IMG/VR virus record: IMGVR_UViG_3300042566_000361
Coordinates: 1 to 21,559 of that record
DNA from: a virus
DNA length: 21,559 nt
Direction: 5' to 3' (one strand)
How positions within the stretch are numbered: the first letter of the stretch is position 1; every line of letters begins with the position of its first letter. Both the position numbers and the translations under genes were made by a program. The notes under the pieces are model-generated. The model saw only the letters and a program-made list of their open reading frames with translations, had not been told where the DNA came from and made no database searches. This document shows, one piece after another, positions 1-8,472 of this stretch.

Positions 1-24
1 TTTATAAACTGGTAAATTTTCCAT
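1..24 (-). CDS. Start of a further tail-region gene, cut by the window edge
   Basis: An ATG at position 24 opens a frame that runs off the left edge after eight codons (MENLPVYK). It begins one base after the stop of the tape measure gene, the tight spacing seen throughout this operon. Its place directly after the tape measure suggests a tail or baseplate protein, but eight residues do not allow a family call. The start is inferred only from spacing and the absence of a stop. Confidence 0.5.
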
Positions 25-25
25 G

Positions 26-1804
26 TTATCCTATTTTTGAATTATTACTTAATTTGTTTACTCTTTCTGTTACTGCTCTACTTTCACTTTCTACTACATA
101 CGCTTTCATCGGTGCAGCTTCTCTATTGCCTTGTCCTGCTACTGTGCCATCAGGATTAAGTTGAGTTACTGTGTTTTGTGATGTTAATCCTTGCGGAGGC
201 TGACCACCGCCACCGCCTTGACTAAATGTACCTAAGTTACCACCGCCACCGCCACCACTTGCACCACCACCGCCACCTTCAAATTTAGTTTTAGCAATTA
301 CAGCTACTCGAGCCAATCCACTTGCTATTGCTATGGCTGCTGCTATGTTTGCTCTTATTGGTGCGTCAGGTGTTGGTATTGCCATTTGACTTGCAAATGC
401 TGACTGTGCCGCTTGGTAAGTTTCAATTGTTGCCTGTGCTAAACTTGCAGCCTTTTTAATTTGAAATGCTTTCTTTTGACTTGCTTCACTTTTTCCTGCA
501 AAAGCATCTGCTAAAGATTGAATTGATTGAAGACCTTGTAATGTTAATGCAACTTCTTGCTCTTTTGCTTTTTTCTTATTTTCTAATGCTTTCTTTTCTT
601 CTTCTTCTTCTTTTTTAGCTTTTTCTTCTAATAATTTACCATATTCTTCATCTGCTTTTATTTGCTCTGCGATTTCTTGGTCTCGCATTTGTTTTAGTCT
701 CGCTGCTCTTTGTTCTTCTAATTTTTTTTCTTTTTCAATTTCAATATTAGATAACCTTTCAGCTTCTGCTAAAGCATCTTCAAACTCTTTATTTGATTCT
801 TCTTTTTTCTCTATTACTCTTTGTTTGGATTTTTCAGCTGATGCTTTATTAGCTTCTGTTTCTAATTTTGCATTTTGTATTTGTAAATTTCGTTGAATAT
901 CTAATCTTTCATTAGCTAAATCTTTCATCAACTTTAAAGTATCTGAATTAGCTTTTTGTAATTCTATATATTCATCTCCACTTGTATTTTTCATCAATAC
1001 AAGTCTATCTTTAAATAATTTGTTAGCTGTTTTTATCTCTTCATCTATTCTCTTTATTCTTTGTTTGCTTAACTCTTCATTTAATGCCGCTAATTCCTGT
1101 GCGCTTTTACCTTGTGCCTCTGCTAAACTTTTTCTAAAATCAGTTTCTTTCTGCATTGCCTTGTCGGCTTCCTGCATTAACTGTAATTCTTTTTCTCTAT
1201 TAGCAATTACCTCTTTTTGCGCTTCATCTTCATCACCCATTGCATTTACTACTAATGCAATAACACCAACTAAAGCTGTTAATCCCATTATTAACCATGC
1301 TATTGGGTTATCTTTCATAACAGCATTGTAAATTCTTTGAGCAACAGTTGCAGCCTGTGTACCTAATGTTGTTGATTTAAGCATAGTACCAACAACCCTT
1401 AAACTATCGCCCATTCCTGCAAGTCCTTGAACTCCTTGTGCTAAAGCCATTGCCGCCTGAACTTTTGCAAGTGATTTATCTAAGGCTTCATTTTCTTGAC
1501 CAAAGAGTTGAGCTGCTCCTTGGGCTGCTGCGAATCCTGATGCAACTCCTGCTCCTAAATTTGCAATTGCTTGAAATTTAGCTTCAGGTTTTAGCATATC
1601 AATAGATTCATTTAAGTCATCAACACGCTCTTTTATTTTTGCAGCTTCTTTTTGCAATTTTCTAAACTCCTCTGTGTTTTGCTTTCCAGCACCTGCCATT
1701 TCAAATAAGGCATCTTCAACTTCATTGAATTGCTGTCTAAGGTCTTTTACAGATTCACCACTTACATTGGTTTGTATTTCTATGTCTATTGTAGTCTTTG
1801 CCAT
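26..1804 (-). CDS. Tail tape measure protein
   Basis: 592 aa. A tape measure protein sets tail length and is ejected with the DNA in long-tailed phages. What is visible: an N-terminal helical, coiled-coil-prone part (about residues 15-70), an Ala/Gly-rich stretch (80-130), one strong hydrophobic segment at about 166-190, a long highly charged Lys/Glu coiled coil (about 195-420), an Ala-rich helix (about 440-505), a glycine-rich tract at about 510-534 and a short C-terminal tail with an AYVVESE segment. The order helix, membrane segment, long coil, Gly-rich tail is typical of tape measure proteins, although 592 aa is on the short side and implies a short tail. ATG at 1804, 17 bases after the previous stop, with a GGTACTT motif upstream. 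The role is inferred from architecture and position; no catalytic domain such as a peptidase is visible. Confidence 0.75.
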   Translation of the reverse strand: MAKTTIDIEIQTNVSGESVKDLRQQFNEVEDALFEMAGAGKQNTEEFRKLQKEAAKIKERVDDLNESIDMLKPEAKFQAIANLGAGVASGFAAAQGAAQLFGQENEALDKSLAKVQAAMALAQGVQGLAGMGDSLRVVGTMLKSTTLGTQAATVAQRIYNAVMKDNPIAWLIMGLTALVGVIALVVNAMGDEDEAQKEVIANREKELQLMQEADKAMQKETDFRKSLAEAQGKSAQELAALNEELSKQRIKRIDEEIKTANKLFKDRLVLMKNTSGDEYIELQKANSDTLKLMKDLANERLDIQRNLQIQNAKLETEANKASAEKSKQRVIEKKEESNKEFEDALAEAERLSNIEIEKEKKLEEQRAARLKQMRDQEIAEQIKADEEYGKLLEEKAKKEEEEEKKALENKKKAKEQEVALTLQGLQSIQSLADAFAGKSEASQKKAFQIKKAASLAQATIETYQAAQSAFASQMAIPTPDAPIRANIAAAIAIASGLARVAVIAKTKFEGGGGGASGGGGGGNLGTFSQGGGGGQPPQGLTSQNTVTQLNPDGTVAGQGNREAAPMKAYVVESESRAVTERVNKLSNNSKIG

Positions 1805-1821
1805 TATCTTTTAAGTACCAA

Positions 1822-4776
1822 TTATGAATAAACTCGTATTTCGATTGCTGTATTATCTAACAAATCATTTGCATTAGGTATGAATGGAGTATCACTTGTT
1901 ATGTCTTTTGTATTTATGTATAATTCACTTGCAGAACTTTGAATAACAGCAATAATAGCATCACTCCTTGTTGGTGTTGATAAAACTATTGTTTTGCCTA
2001 CTGTAAACTCTCCATTTGAAATTAATTTATAAAGTCCTGTTGAATCATAACTTGTTGTTATTCCTGAACTCATTGTAGTTTCTAACTCTACTACTGTAGG
2101 TGCTGTAACTCCTGATTGACTAAGTAAAGCAACATATTTTTTATAAGATACATTGTTTAAAGTCTTAATTCCATTGTTATAAGTTACATTGGATTCTGTT
2201 ACTGTTATTCCTGAACTATTTGTTACACTTACATTTGAAATTCCACTTAATACAGTTACACCTGTTGATGTTGTTATAGAAACATTATTTGAACTTGGAT
2301 AAACAGTAATTCCTGAAGATGCTAATATTGAAACATTTTGATTATTATTACCTACAAAGTTTTCATTTCCTGCTATTATAACTCCATTGCCTGAAAGTAT
2401 AGTATTATTTTTACCGCTTACTATTGCGCCTTCAGTTACTACATTATCATTGTAAAATGAGTTTCTTTGTGTTGGTGAAATATCAACACCTTCTAAAACA
2501 CCGCCATTTGTATCAAATCCATTGTCATCTTCATAAGGTGGCAATGTTTTTAATTTTACAAACTCACATTTAGTTGCTTGATTATTTACTCTATCATAAT
2601 CAATTATCTTATTTAATCTCCAATATTCATTTTCAAAAAAGAATGTGTTTCTAAAATCTAAACTTTGAATATCCCATTCATCTATTAAGAAATAACCTAC
2701 AAATAATTTTGAATCTTTATCTGCTATCTGTTCAATGTAATCCTTCCAATATTTATTATAAAGATTATTTAAAGTGTATTTTTCTAATGAGTAATAAACT
2801 TGTTTTGGAACTTCAAAATTTAAGTCAATAGTTGGATTATCTATACTATCTAAATGACCACAATAAGCATATTGATTATTTATAAATTGACCACCTGTAC
2901 TTGTTATGTGTTTCCATGGGTAGGATGTATCTTTTAAGCCACCATAATAAAGTATTCTAATATTAGATTGACAAGTTTTAATAGTGCCATTAGTATCTAA
3001 CTGGTATATTTTTGGAATTACTCTATCATGTCCTATTGTGTTTACAGATGGAGTTGGACTAAATATTAATTCTGTTTTTACTTCACCTTTTAAAAAATCG
3101 TTTTCAATATCATATTTTTTTTGTCCATAAACTTCTGTATAATTATTAAAATAATTACTATTAAAATAATCATTGTCTTGTTTGTATGTGAATAAATAAG
3201 TTTTATTATTTAATTCACCCATTGGAATTATTTTTGTCTCCTTTGAGTAATCTAATTTATCTGACCAATCTTTTATTGTTGATGTGTTATAAAATGTTGG
3301 TCTTGGCTCTATTATTAGTTTATTTGCATTTGTTTTATCTACTTCTACAAATAAATTAAACATTTTAACTATCGAATTAAAAAAATCACTTTGCTTTATT
3401 TTATCAGGTAAAATATTTGAAATAACTATATTGTCAGATTCACTTATAGTTGTATCTTCTATTAAAGCATAAAACACTGAATCATTTAATATATTAACAG
3501 TTGGATATGAAGTAGCTTGATTTTGAAATGAAAATGATCCTGATGTAGCCTTATAGCATCTTCCAAATGCTGGTGCAAATATTACCTGTGCTGTATCATT
3601 TTCAAATAAAAATAATGAACCTTCTAATAAACCACCTACGCTTGATGTTGTAGTTCCTTGGGTTACAGTTTGACTTGCACCTGCTGAAACATTTAATGAA
3701 TCAGGTACGTTTTGAAAATTATCACTTGGTTTTAAAATTACAGGAATAGATGCAATGCCATTAGAATATGATATAATATAAATAGTGCCTAATTCATAAT
3801 AACGTTCAATATATGCTGTAGGTGTGCTACAATTATGTGTTACATTTAATTGAAATTGAAACTTTAATTTATAATTTCCACTTTTTGATGCTTGAAAAGT
3901 TGTGTTAAATCCAAATACATTTCCTGTATCATAATTTGGTGGTGTTGTTTCATCTTGAAATGTAATAATTTCATTATAAGGAATTGAAGGACTTGCAGCT
4001 TCATTAGTATAACTTGCATCTATATTTATACTTTGTGAACTTGTTTTACTAACTCTAAATGTCCTATTTTTTATTTGTTCAGTTGTTAATTGTAAAGTTG
4101 AACCACCTGAATAAGGTATTATAAGTCTTTTAAATAATTCTGTATTAAAAAATACTGATTGATATGTAAACCCAGCTTGACTAAACATTTTATCAATTAT
4201 AGTTTTTACATAAATAGAAGGAAACATTTCTGTTACTTTAAATTCTGTATTTATTCTAAAACCATAATCAATCATCGGATAAACATAGCCAATACCTATT
4301 GGTGCGCTCCAACTTGTTACTTGATTATCTTTGCTGTATGTATGATTGTATTCACTTAAATCTAAATCACGCAAATAACCATTTGTGAAATTTTGATATA
4401 CATTCTGCAACTCACCAAAGAAAGCAACCTCATATTCAATCTCGTATTTATCAGTTACATTAACATTTAACAATTGACAAATCCCTTTGAACTGTGTAGC
4501 TTCATTGTAAGTTATTTCTGCTATTGCTTTTAAGTTCGGGTTAAAATTCGGAGTAAAGTTAGTAGTGCCTGTACTATTAATGACTGCATTAACATTCCAT
4601 ATATTCGAAAACAATTCATTGTTAAAAGTAGAGCCTGGTAGTATAACAGTCTTGCTCCATGTAGTGCTGCGTTTTTCAGGTTCTCTAATATCAGCAATGT
4701 TAAAGTTAAGAGGTATCGAAACATCTTCTTTTAAATCTATCTGCTCGTTATTAATATAAATTTTAGTTAAAATCAT
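1822..4776 (-). CDS. Large tail/baseplate protein with C-terminal repeat domain
   Basis: 984 aa, beta-rich, with few charged low-complexity stretches. The N-terminal 700 residues contain many aromatic and Asn/Thr-rich strands, as in minor tail or baseplate hub proteins. The C-terminal part (from about residue 760) changes to Gly/Ser/Asn/Val-rich sequence resembling a beta-helix or trimeric fibre, including three tandem 17-residue repeats of the NVSI...SGITV type. The protein ends in a small beta domain. It starts with ATG overlapping the stop of the previous gene (ATGA at 4773-4776), so the two are probably translationally coupled. A large protein directly before the tape measure gene in transcription order, with a repeat fibre at its end, is a good candidate for host recognition or tail-tip assembly. 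The exact family is not recognised, and the order relative to the tape measure gene differs from lambda-type phages. Confidence 0.6.
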   Translation of the reverse strand: MILTKIYINNEQIDLKEDVSIPLNFNIADIREPEKRSTTWSKTVILPGSTFNNELFSNIWNVNAVINSTGTTNFTPNFNPNLKAIAEITYNEATQFKGICQLLNVNVTDKYEIEYEVAFFGELQNVYQNFTNGYLRDLDLSEYNHTYSKDNQVTSWSAPIGIGYVYPMIDYGFRINTEFKVTEMFPSIYVKTIIDKMFSQAGFTYQSVFFNTELFKRLIIPYSGGSTLQLTTEQIKNRTFRVSKTSSQSINIDASYTNEAASPSIPYNEIITFQDETTPPNYDTGNVFGFNTTFQASKSGNYKLKFQFQLNVTHNCSTPTAYIERYYELGTIYIISYSNGIASIPVILKPSDNFQNVPDSLNVSAGASQTVTQGTTTSSVGGLLEGSLFLFENDTAQVIFAPAFGRCYKATSGSFSFQNQATSYPTVNILNDSVFYALIEDTTISESDNIVISNILPDKIKQSDFFNSIVKMFNLFVEVDKTNANKLIIEPRPTFYNTSTIKDWSDKLDYSKETKIIPMGELNNKTYLFTYKQDNDYFNSNYFNNYTEVYGQKKYDIENDFLKGEVKTELIFSPTPSVNTIGHDRVIPKIYQLDTNGTIKTCQSNIRILYYGGLKDTSYPWKHITSTGGQFINNQYAYCGHLDSIDNPTIDLNFEVPKQVYYSLEKYTLNNLYNKYWKDYIEQIADKDSKLFVGYFLIDEWDIQSLDFRNTFFFENEYWRLNKIIDYDRVNNQATKCEFVKLKTLPPYEDDNGFDTNGGVLEGVDISPTQRNSFYNDNVVTEGAIVSGKNNTILSGNGVIIAGNENFVGNNNQNVSILASSGITVYPSSNNVSITTSTGVTVLSGISNVSVTNSSGITVTESNVTYNNGIKTLNNVSYKKYVALLSQSGVTAPTVVELETTMSSGITTSYDSTGLYKLISNGEFTVGKTIVLSTPTRSDAIIAVIQSSASELYINTKDITSDTPFIPNANDLLDNTAIEIRVYS
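2185..2337 (-). repeat. Three tandem 51-base (17-residue) repeats in the tail protein
   Basis: Three consecutive 17-codon units each begin with Asn-Val-Ser-(Ile/Val) and carry Ser-Gly-(Ile/Val)-Thr-Val or Thr-Gly-Val-Thr-Val near the middle. The Asn codons start at 2337, 2286 and 2235 on the minus strand, exactly 51 bases apart. The protein repeat is clear while the DNA has diverged, so this is an old structural repeat, probably one beta-helix coil per unit, not a recent slippage product. Confidence 0.75.
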
Positions 4777-5993
4777 CGTCTTTGTCTTTTTCTGTTTTGT
4801 GAGTAAGTAAATGAAACCACTAAATTAAATAGCTGCTGACTAGCTTCGTATTTTGTTTGATAACTGCTATCTGTAATATTTACAGAAACTAAATTACTGC
4901 CATCGTAAATATAAACGTCAGGGCTTGTTACTAATTGCTCTAACCATATAGATTCATTTTCTGTAATCCAATCACTATTGATTGTAATTGTATCGTCTAA
5001 TATTGTTTCATATTGGCTTAATCCTCTACTTGTAGTTGAGTAGCTATAATTAGTACCACTCCATTGATTTGGATTGCTTTTGTAAGTGTTTCTTTTAATA
5101 TTAGTGTTCTTAGTCATTGCACCGGTGAAAGTGTAATAATCATACTTACCATAGTTATTCATAAACTTAAAACGGATAGGTGTGTACTTTGAGCAAATAT
5201 CTTCGCCAGGATAAATCCTTATTGTTTCACTTACTATCGTTCCTGCGCTGTTTTTAATTCTTACTTCGTAATATTCCCAGTTAGTAACAAATATCGGTGT
5301 TGTGCCAAATGATAAATCTGCATTGACTAAGCTAGTTAACCAGTCATAATCTACTCTTACATTAATTGAGCGGTCTTGCCTATTGCTTAAAGCTGTGAAA
5401 GGATTTTGAACTCTTACTGTGTTAAATACTGTACCTTCGTCATAATAGCTTATAACTTCTAAATTGTAGGCTTCGTTTGCAGCATCAGTCATAAAACCTA
5501 AAATAAGTTTTTCGCCTGTTCTTGATACAAATGTTGGCCTATCTGTTAGAAATTGACTTGAAGTATTTTGCAAAACATAAGTGTTAGTTTGGAAATCTAA
5601 AAAGTCTAACGGACTGAACACCCCGTTAAAACAATAACCTGAACTTGTTGTTAAGTTAGGGTAGTTAGTTATTCCACTACTTGCTCCATATTGCTCACCA
5701 AATTGAACTATATAAGATGCTATCGAGTTTACACATTGCTTAAATGTAGTTGTGTTATCTTCAAAGTCTCTAGTTAAAAAATTTTGAATGATACCTGCAA
5801 CATCAAATGTTCCATAGTTGTTATTTGGATTTCTGCCTACTTCTAATCTAGTGTAATCACTTGAACCATTTACATAAATATCTGCTATGTAACGAAAATT
5901 AGATTGAGCAACGTTTGTACTACTCAAAGTAAAAACCATTTGATTATAAACGGGTGCGTAGCTGTTTGGTGTATTGTATATTGTTATTGCCAT
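4773..5993 (-). CDS. Tail protein, possibly distal tail or fibre-base component
   Basis: 406 aa, strongly beta-type composition rich in Asn, Thr, Ser and Tyr, without membrane segments or enzyme motifs. It starts with ATG at 5993, overlapping the stop of the HK97 gp10-like gene by one base, and its own stop overlaps the start of the large tail protein (ATGA). Such a protein between a tail-completion type protein and the large tail protein is probably part of the tail tip or baseplate. The C-terminus is basic (ends in an Arg/Lys-rich stretch). I do not recognise a named family with confidence; the structural role rests on composition and context. Confidence 0.55.
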   Translation of the reverse strand: MAITIYNTPNSYAPVYNQMVFTLSSTNVAQSNFRYIADIYVNGSSDYTRLEVGRNPNNNYGTFDVAGIIQNFLTRDFEDNTTTFKQCVNSIASYIVQFGEQYGASSGITNYPNLTTSSGYCFNGVFSPLDFLDFQTNTYVLQNTSSQFLTDRPTFVSRTGEKLILGFMTDAANEAYNLEVISYYDEGTVFNTVRVQNPFTALSNRQDRSINVRVDYDWLTSLVNADLSFGTTPIFVTNWEYYEVRIKNSAGTIVSETIRIYPGEDICSKYTPIRFKFMNNYGKYDYYTFTGAMTKNTNIKRNTYKSNPNQWSGTNYSYSTTSRGLSQYETILDDTITINSDWITENESIWLEQLVTSPDVYIYDGSNLVSVNITDSSYQTKYEASQQLFNLVVSFTYSQNRKRQRR

Positions 5994-6505
5994 TATTCAA
6001 ATTCTTGTGTTATGTCTTTTTCTAATTGTGGTATCTCTTCGCTTAAGAATGGTTTACCTTTGTATCCAAATCTTTTGATAGTTCCTTTTTTAAGTATTTT
6101 AGTTGCTATTGCGTAGGATAATGACCTTTGCCCTTTCTTGTCCCCTGCTATGCTTTGTAATTCAGGTTTATTGCCTATCCATTCTAAAATCTTAGGCTGT
6201 AACTTTTTTCTGTTTTCTTTTGAATATCCTTTTGCTGGTGTTCCTTTTTCTAAATCTTCCCAATAATCTTCGAGTTCAATTGTTACTGTAACTCCGTTTT
6301 GATTTTGTTTAATTGGTAATGCCTTTAATGATTGAGATAAATTACCTGAAGCATTAAACTTGTATTTCTCTAAATTATCTTTAACTCTTTTTAAAAAGTC
6401 ATTTACTTTTTGAGAATAAATATCCTGCTCACCTGTAAGTTTATCTTCTAAGTTATTTAGAAAATTATCTAACTCACTAAATTGCTGTTGGTTTATTTTT
6501 GCCAT
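5993..6505 (-). CDS. HK97 gp10-like minor virion protein (tail completion type)
   Basis: 170 aa. The first 60 residues are helical and charged, followed by a strand-rich part containing EDYWEDLEKGTPAKGY. The C-terminal half has the pattern RSLSYAIATKILKKGTIKR then GKPFLSEEIP, which resembles the end of HK97 gp10-family proteins, where a helix is followed by a short PFL/PFF motif and a last helix. Members of that family take part in head-tail joining or tail completion. The start ATG at 6505 overlaps the end of the frameshift ORF by 13 bases. The assignment is by motif resemblance and tail context only. Confidence 0.5.
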   Translation of the reverse strand: MAKINQQQFSELDNFLNNLEDKLTGEQDIYSQKVNDFLKRVKDNLEKYKFNASGNLSQSLKALPIKQNQNGVTVTIELEDYWEDLEKGTPAKGYSKENRKKLQPKILEWIGNKPELQSIAGDKKGQRSLSYAIATKILKKGTIKRFGYKGKPFLSEEIPQLEKDITQEFE

Positions 6506-6762
6506 TTATTCCTATCTTTTATGTAACTCAAATAATTTAAAAAAGCAACTACATTCATATTTAAGTAAAAGTCCCATTTACTTCTATCTTTACCACTTAA
6601 GCTATCCAATGTAACATACCAACTCCAATAATCTAAGTGTTTTTGTTCTTCAGTTCGTTCAATTCGCTCTCCATTGTCATTCTCGCTTCGCTCATTTGTT
6701 TTACCAAATAATCCTCTATATGAGGATACAAATCTTCTATAACTTTGCAAAAAAAAACACAC
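6493..6762 (-). CDS. Frame -1 extension of the tail-assembly chaperone (G-T type)
   Basis: This open frame (89 aa from a GTG) overlaps the 3' end of the 204-aa chaperone gene by 130 bases in the -1 frame. Only its last 49 codons (6493-6642) look like a real protein: a helical, aromatic domain starting KHLDYWSWYV and including NMNVVAFLNYL. The earlier codons read like out-of-frame translation of the upstream coiled coil. The good part starts exactly where the upstream gene stops, as in lambda G/GT, where ribosomes slip just before the stop to make a fused chaperone. A C-AAA-AAC heptamer sits in the correct phase at 6639-6645. Alternatively it is a short independent gene from the internal ATG of MNVVAF. 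A frameshift product is favoured because there is no good start at the domain boundary. Confidence 0.55.
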   Translation of the reverse strand: MCFFLQSYRRFVSSYRGLFGKTNERSENDNGERIERTEEQKHLDYWSWYVTLDSLSGKDRSKWDFYLNMNVVAFLNYLSYIKDRNKWQK

Positions 6763-7247
6763 AAAGGATAAACTATGCCTACATTTATACTCTTAATATG
6801 TTCGACTTTTTCTTCATAATCCATTTCGACCTCTTTTAACTTAAACCATTTAAGTTTATAAGGTTTAACAAACATTGCAACTAATTGAGGTAAGTTACCA
6901 ATAATACTTTCTTCGCTTTCTGTTAATTTGCTTAAACTTATAAAATCCCCAGCGCTTAGTTTAGTGATGTCATAATTTACTACCCATCTGTAGCCATTGT
7001 GCTTAAACATCTCAACTGAATTAGGAAACTCCATTTTAAAAATAAAGTTTACATTCTTAATCAGTTCTTTTAGTTGGTCGATTCTTATTTTCTCAACTTC
7101 AGCAACTGTAATTCCTGTTAAAATGGAAATAACTCTAATTTCTCTATCAATAGGATCAATCTCTTTATCTCTTGTAATATCATAGATTAAAGGAAATTTC
7201 TCTATTGAGATATCATGCCAGCTATTTGGTAATTCAATTGTCATCAT
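6633..7247 (-). CDS. Tail-assembly chaperone (lambda gpG position)
   Basis: 204 aa, all-helical by composition. It starts with LPNSWHDISIEKFPLIYDI and has SILTGITVAEVEKIRIDQLKEL, the kind of 'assembly tag plus helical bundle' seen in tail chaperones of Bacteroidetes phages. The C-terminal 35 residues form a charged coil. The protein probably coats the tape measure during tail assembly and is absent from the virion. Two adjacent ATGs (7247 and 7244) both fit; the first is 6 bases after a GGTACTT motif. It begins 19 bases after the terminase large subunit, with no portal or capsid gene between. The overlap with the -1 frame downstream supports the chaperone reading. A nine-base U-run at 6749-6757 lies inside the gene. 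Confidence 0.6.
   Translation of the reverse strand: MMTIELPNSWHDISIEKFPLIYDITRDKEIDPIDREIRVISILTGITVAEVEKIRIDQLKELIKNVNFIFKMEFPNSVEMFKHNGYRWVVNYDITKLSAGDFISLSKLTESEESIIGNLPQLVAMFVKPYKLKWFKLKEVEMDYEEKVEHIKSINVGIVYPLCVFFCKVIEDLYPHIEDYLVKQMSEARMTMESELNELKNKNT
6639..6645 (-). other. Candidate -1 frameshift site (C AAA AAC)
   Basis: In the zero frame of the chaperone gene the last codons read AAG-AAC-AAA-AAC-ACT-TAG. The heptamer C-AAA-AAC is in X-XXY-YYZ phase, and slipping back one base at the second AAC gives AAA-CAC-TTA, leading straight into the downstream domain. The P-site re-pairing is imperfect because the first base is C instead of A, so it is not an ideal slippery sequence. Its position two codons before the stop is what makes it attractive. 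Confidence 0.4.
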
Positions 7248-7266
7248 TTTAAAAAGTACCTTTTAA

Positions 7267-8472
7267 TTATATTATTGTGTATCTGCCTGTTTTGTATTTA
7301 GAGTAAGCGTGGAAACTTAAACATGATGCCATAACTCCGTCATCGTGAAAACCACTTGTTGCTGAATATTTAATTACTCTGCTTTTTGGATTGTATTCGT
7401 AAGTAAACATTTCTAACTCTTTGTCTAACCAATCCACATTTAAGAATTTAACTTCTTTGTTTTGATTGGCCACTATCAAAGATTCAACTATTTCTTTTTT
7501 ACTTTGATTAGTTGTAACAAATGGTTCAATAGTGCAATAACTTGAACATTCCTTTTGTAACATTTCAAAGATTACATCTCCAATAGAGTTAACCTCAACT
7601 AATGCTGTTTGGACATTATTTGTCCTCAAACCTTGAGCAATATTCTTTACTATTGTTGCCCAATCGCTATGTCTCCAACGTTCAATATAAAACTGTTCGC
7701 CTTTCTCATTGAATATAGATAGTACCGAGTAATCATCTGCCCTTCCTAAGTCAATACCTGCAAATGCTTTGCCGTAAGATTTGTTATCTATTAATTGTCG
7801 ATTATTAAATAACATTGCAGAACCATCAATGAACTCTGCAAGGTATTCCTGCCTGAATATCATTTCCGGTAAGGTTAACTTTGCATCGTCTATCTCGGAT
7901 GGATTAATCATTGGGTTATCATACGAAGTCATTGTAAAAGCTTTGTATTGTTCGTTTATGCCTTCAAGTTGGTGCATCTTATAAAAGTGATTCTTGCCTT
8001 TTGGAGTTGAAATCAAAAGAACCTTTTTACCTTTTACAAGGACCGTAGCACGAAGGACCTCAGTCCATGCTTTTTCATCCATGAATGCAAACTCATCACA
8101 GACCAGGTAATCAAACGTAAATCCTCGTATGTTATCGTATCGCTCTGCTGAAAAGAATTGAATTGTTGAACCTGTGATGTATTCGATTATTAACTCTGAT
8201 TGATTAACCTTTCTGTAAATTTCCATTCGCTTAGCAAATGCCTTAAACGTTTCTTCAAATACTTTCTTAGATTGTTTGTAAACAGGACTTACCCACGCTA
8301 TCTTACAGCCTTTATTATTTAAAGCCCAAAATAACATTTGATTCAATGCCAATAAAGTTTTACCGAACTGCCTACCTATATTGATAACATAGTACTTTTC
8401 AGTTCCGTTATTTATTGCATTATGAATTTTCTTCTGATTCTGATGTGGGTTGTATAGTATTGCTTTCGCCAA
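7267..8472 (-). CDS. terL: Terminase large subunit (packaging ATPase and nuclease)
   Basis: 401 aa. The N-terminal ATPase has a Walker A motif GRQFGKT at 33-39, the Walker B segment LVCDEFAF at 123-130 with Asp126-Glu127, and the coupling motif STPKG at 155-159. RQEYLAEF at 207-214 marks the hinge. The C-terminal RNase H-like nuclease has Asp241 in GIDLGRADDYSV, Glu293 in VEVNSIGD and Asp377/378 in HDDGVMA. All key residues of both domains are present, so the enzyme should be active. It powers DNA translocation into the prohead and cuts the concatemer. The ATG at 8472 lies 53 bases inside the small-subunit gene; the overlap is long but the downstream sequence fits the family from the first residues. 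GC content here is visibly higher than in the 16.8-19.4 kb cassette. Confidence 0.95.
   Translation of the reverse strand: MAKAILYNPHQNQKKIHNAINNGTEKYYVINIGRQFGKTLLALNQMLFWALNNKGCKIAWVSPVYKQSKKVFEETFKAFAKRMEIYRKVNQSELIIEYITGSTIQFFSAERYDNIRGFTFDYLVCDEFAFMDEKAWTEVLRATVLVKGKKVLLISTPKGKNHFYKMHQLEGINEQYKAFTMTSYDNPMINPSEIDDAKLTLPEMIFRQEYLAEFIDGSAMLFNNRQLIDNKSYGKAFAGIDLGRADDYSVLSIFNEKGEQFYIERWRHSDWATIVKNIAQGLRTNNVQTALVEVNSIGDVIFEMLQKECSSYCTIEPFVTTNQSKKEIVESLIVANQNKEVKFLNVDWLDKELEMFTYEYNPKSRVIKYSATSGFHDDGVMASCLSFHAYSKYKTGRYTII

Noticed and set aside
185-280. GCC/ACC-rich repeat on the plus strand near the left edge as a possible repeat array
   Set aside because: It encodes the glycine-rich tract of the tape measure protein; the repeat comes from Gly codons and there are no spacers or flanking genes of a CRISPR array.
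1020-1331. Plus-strand open frame opposite the tape measure gene, and the other plus-strand frames
   Set aside because: All plus-strand frames lie opposite strongly supported minus-strand genes, have Ser/Phe/Leu/Cys-rich shadow composition, and lack promoters, coupled starts or known motifs.
4530-4724. 64-codon minus-strand frame inside the large tail protein
   Set aside because: It is an out-of-frame read of the N-terminal part of the 984-aa protein with Leu/Arg/Thr shadow composition and no independent start signal.
6749-6757. Nine-base U-run as the frameshift site of the chaperone gene
   Set aside because: The phase (U-UUU-UUU) allows a -1 slip, but the -1 frame from there to 6642 reads like a shadow of the coiled coil, while the zero frame stays protein-like up to its stop. 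A slip near the stop explains the data better.
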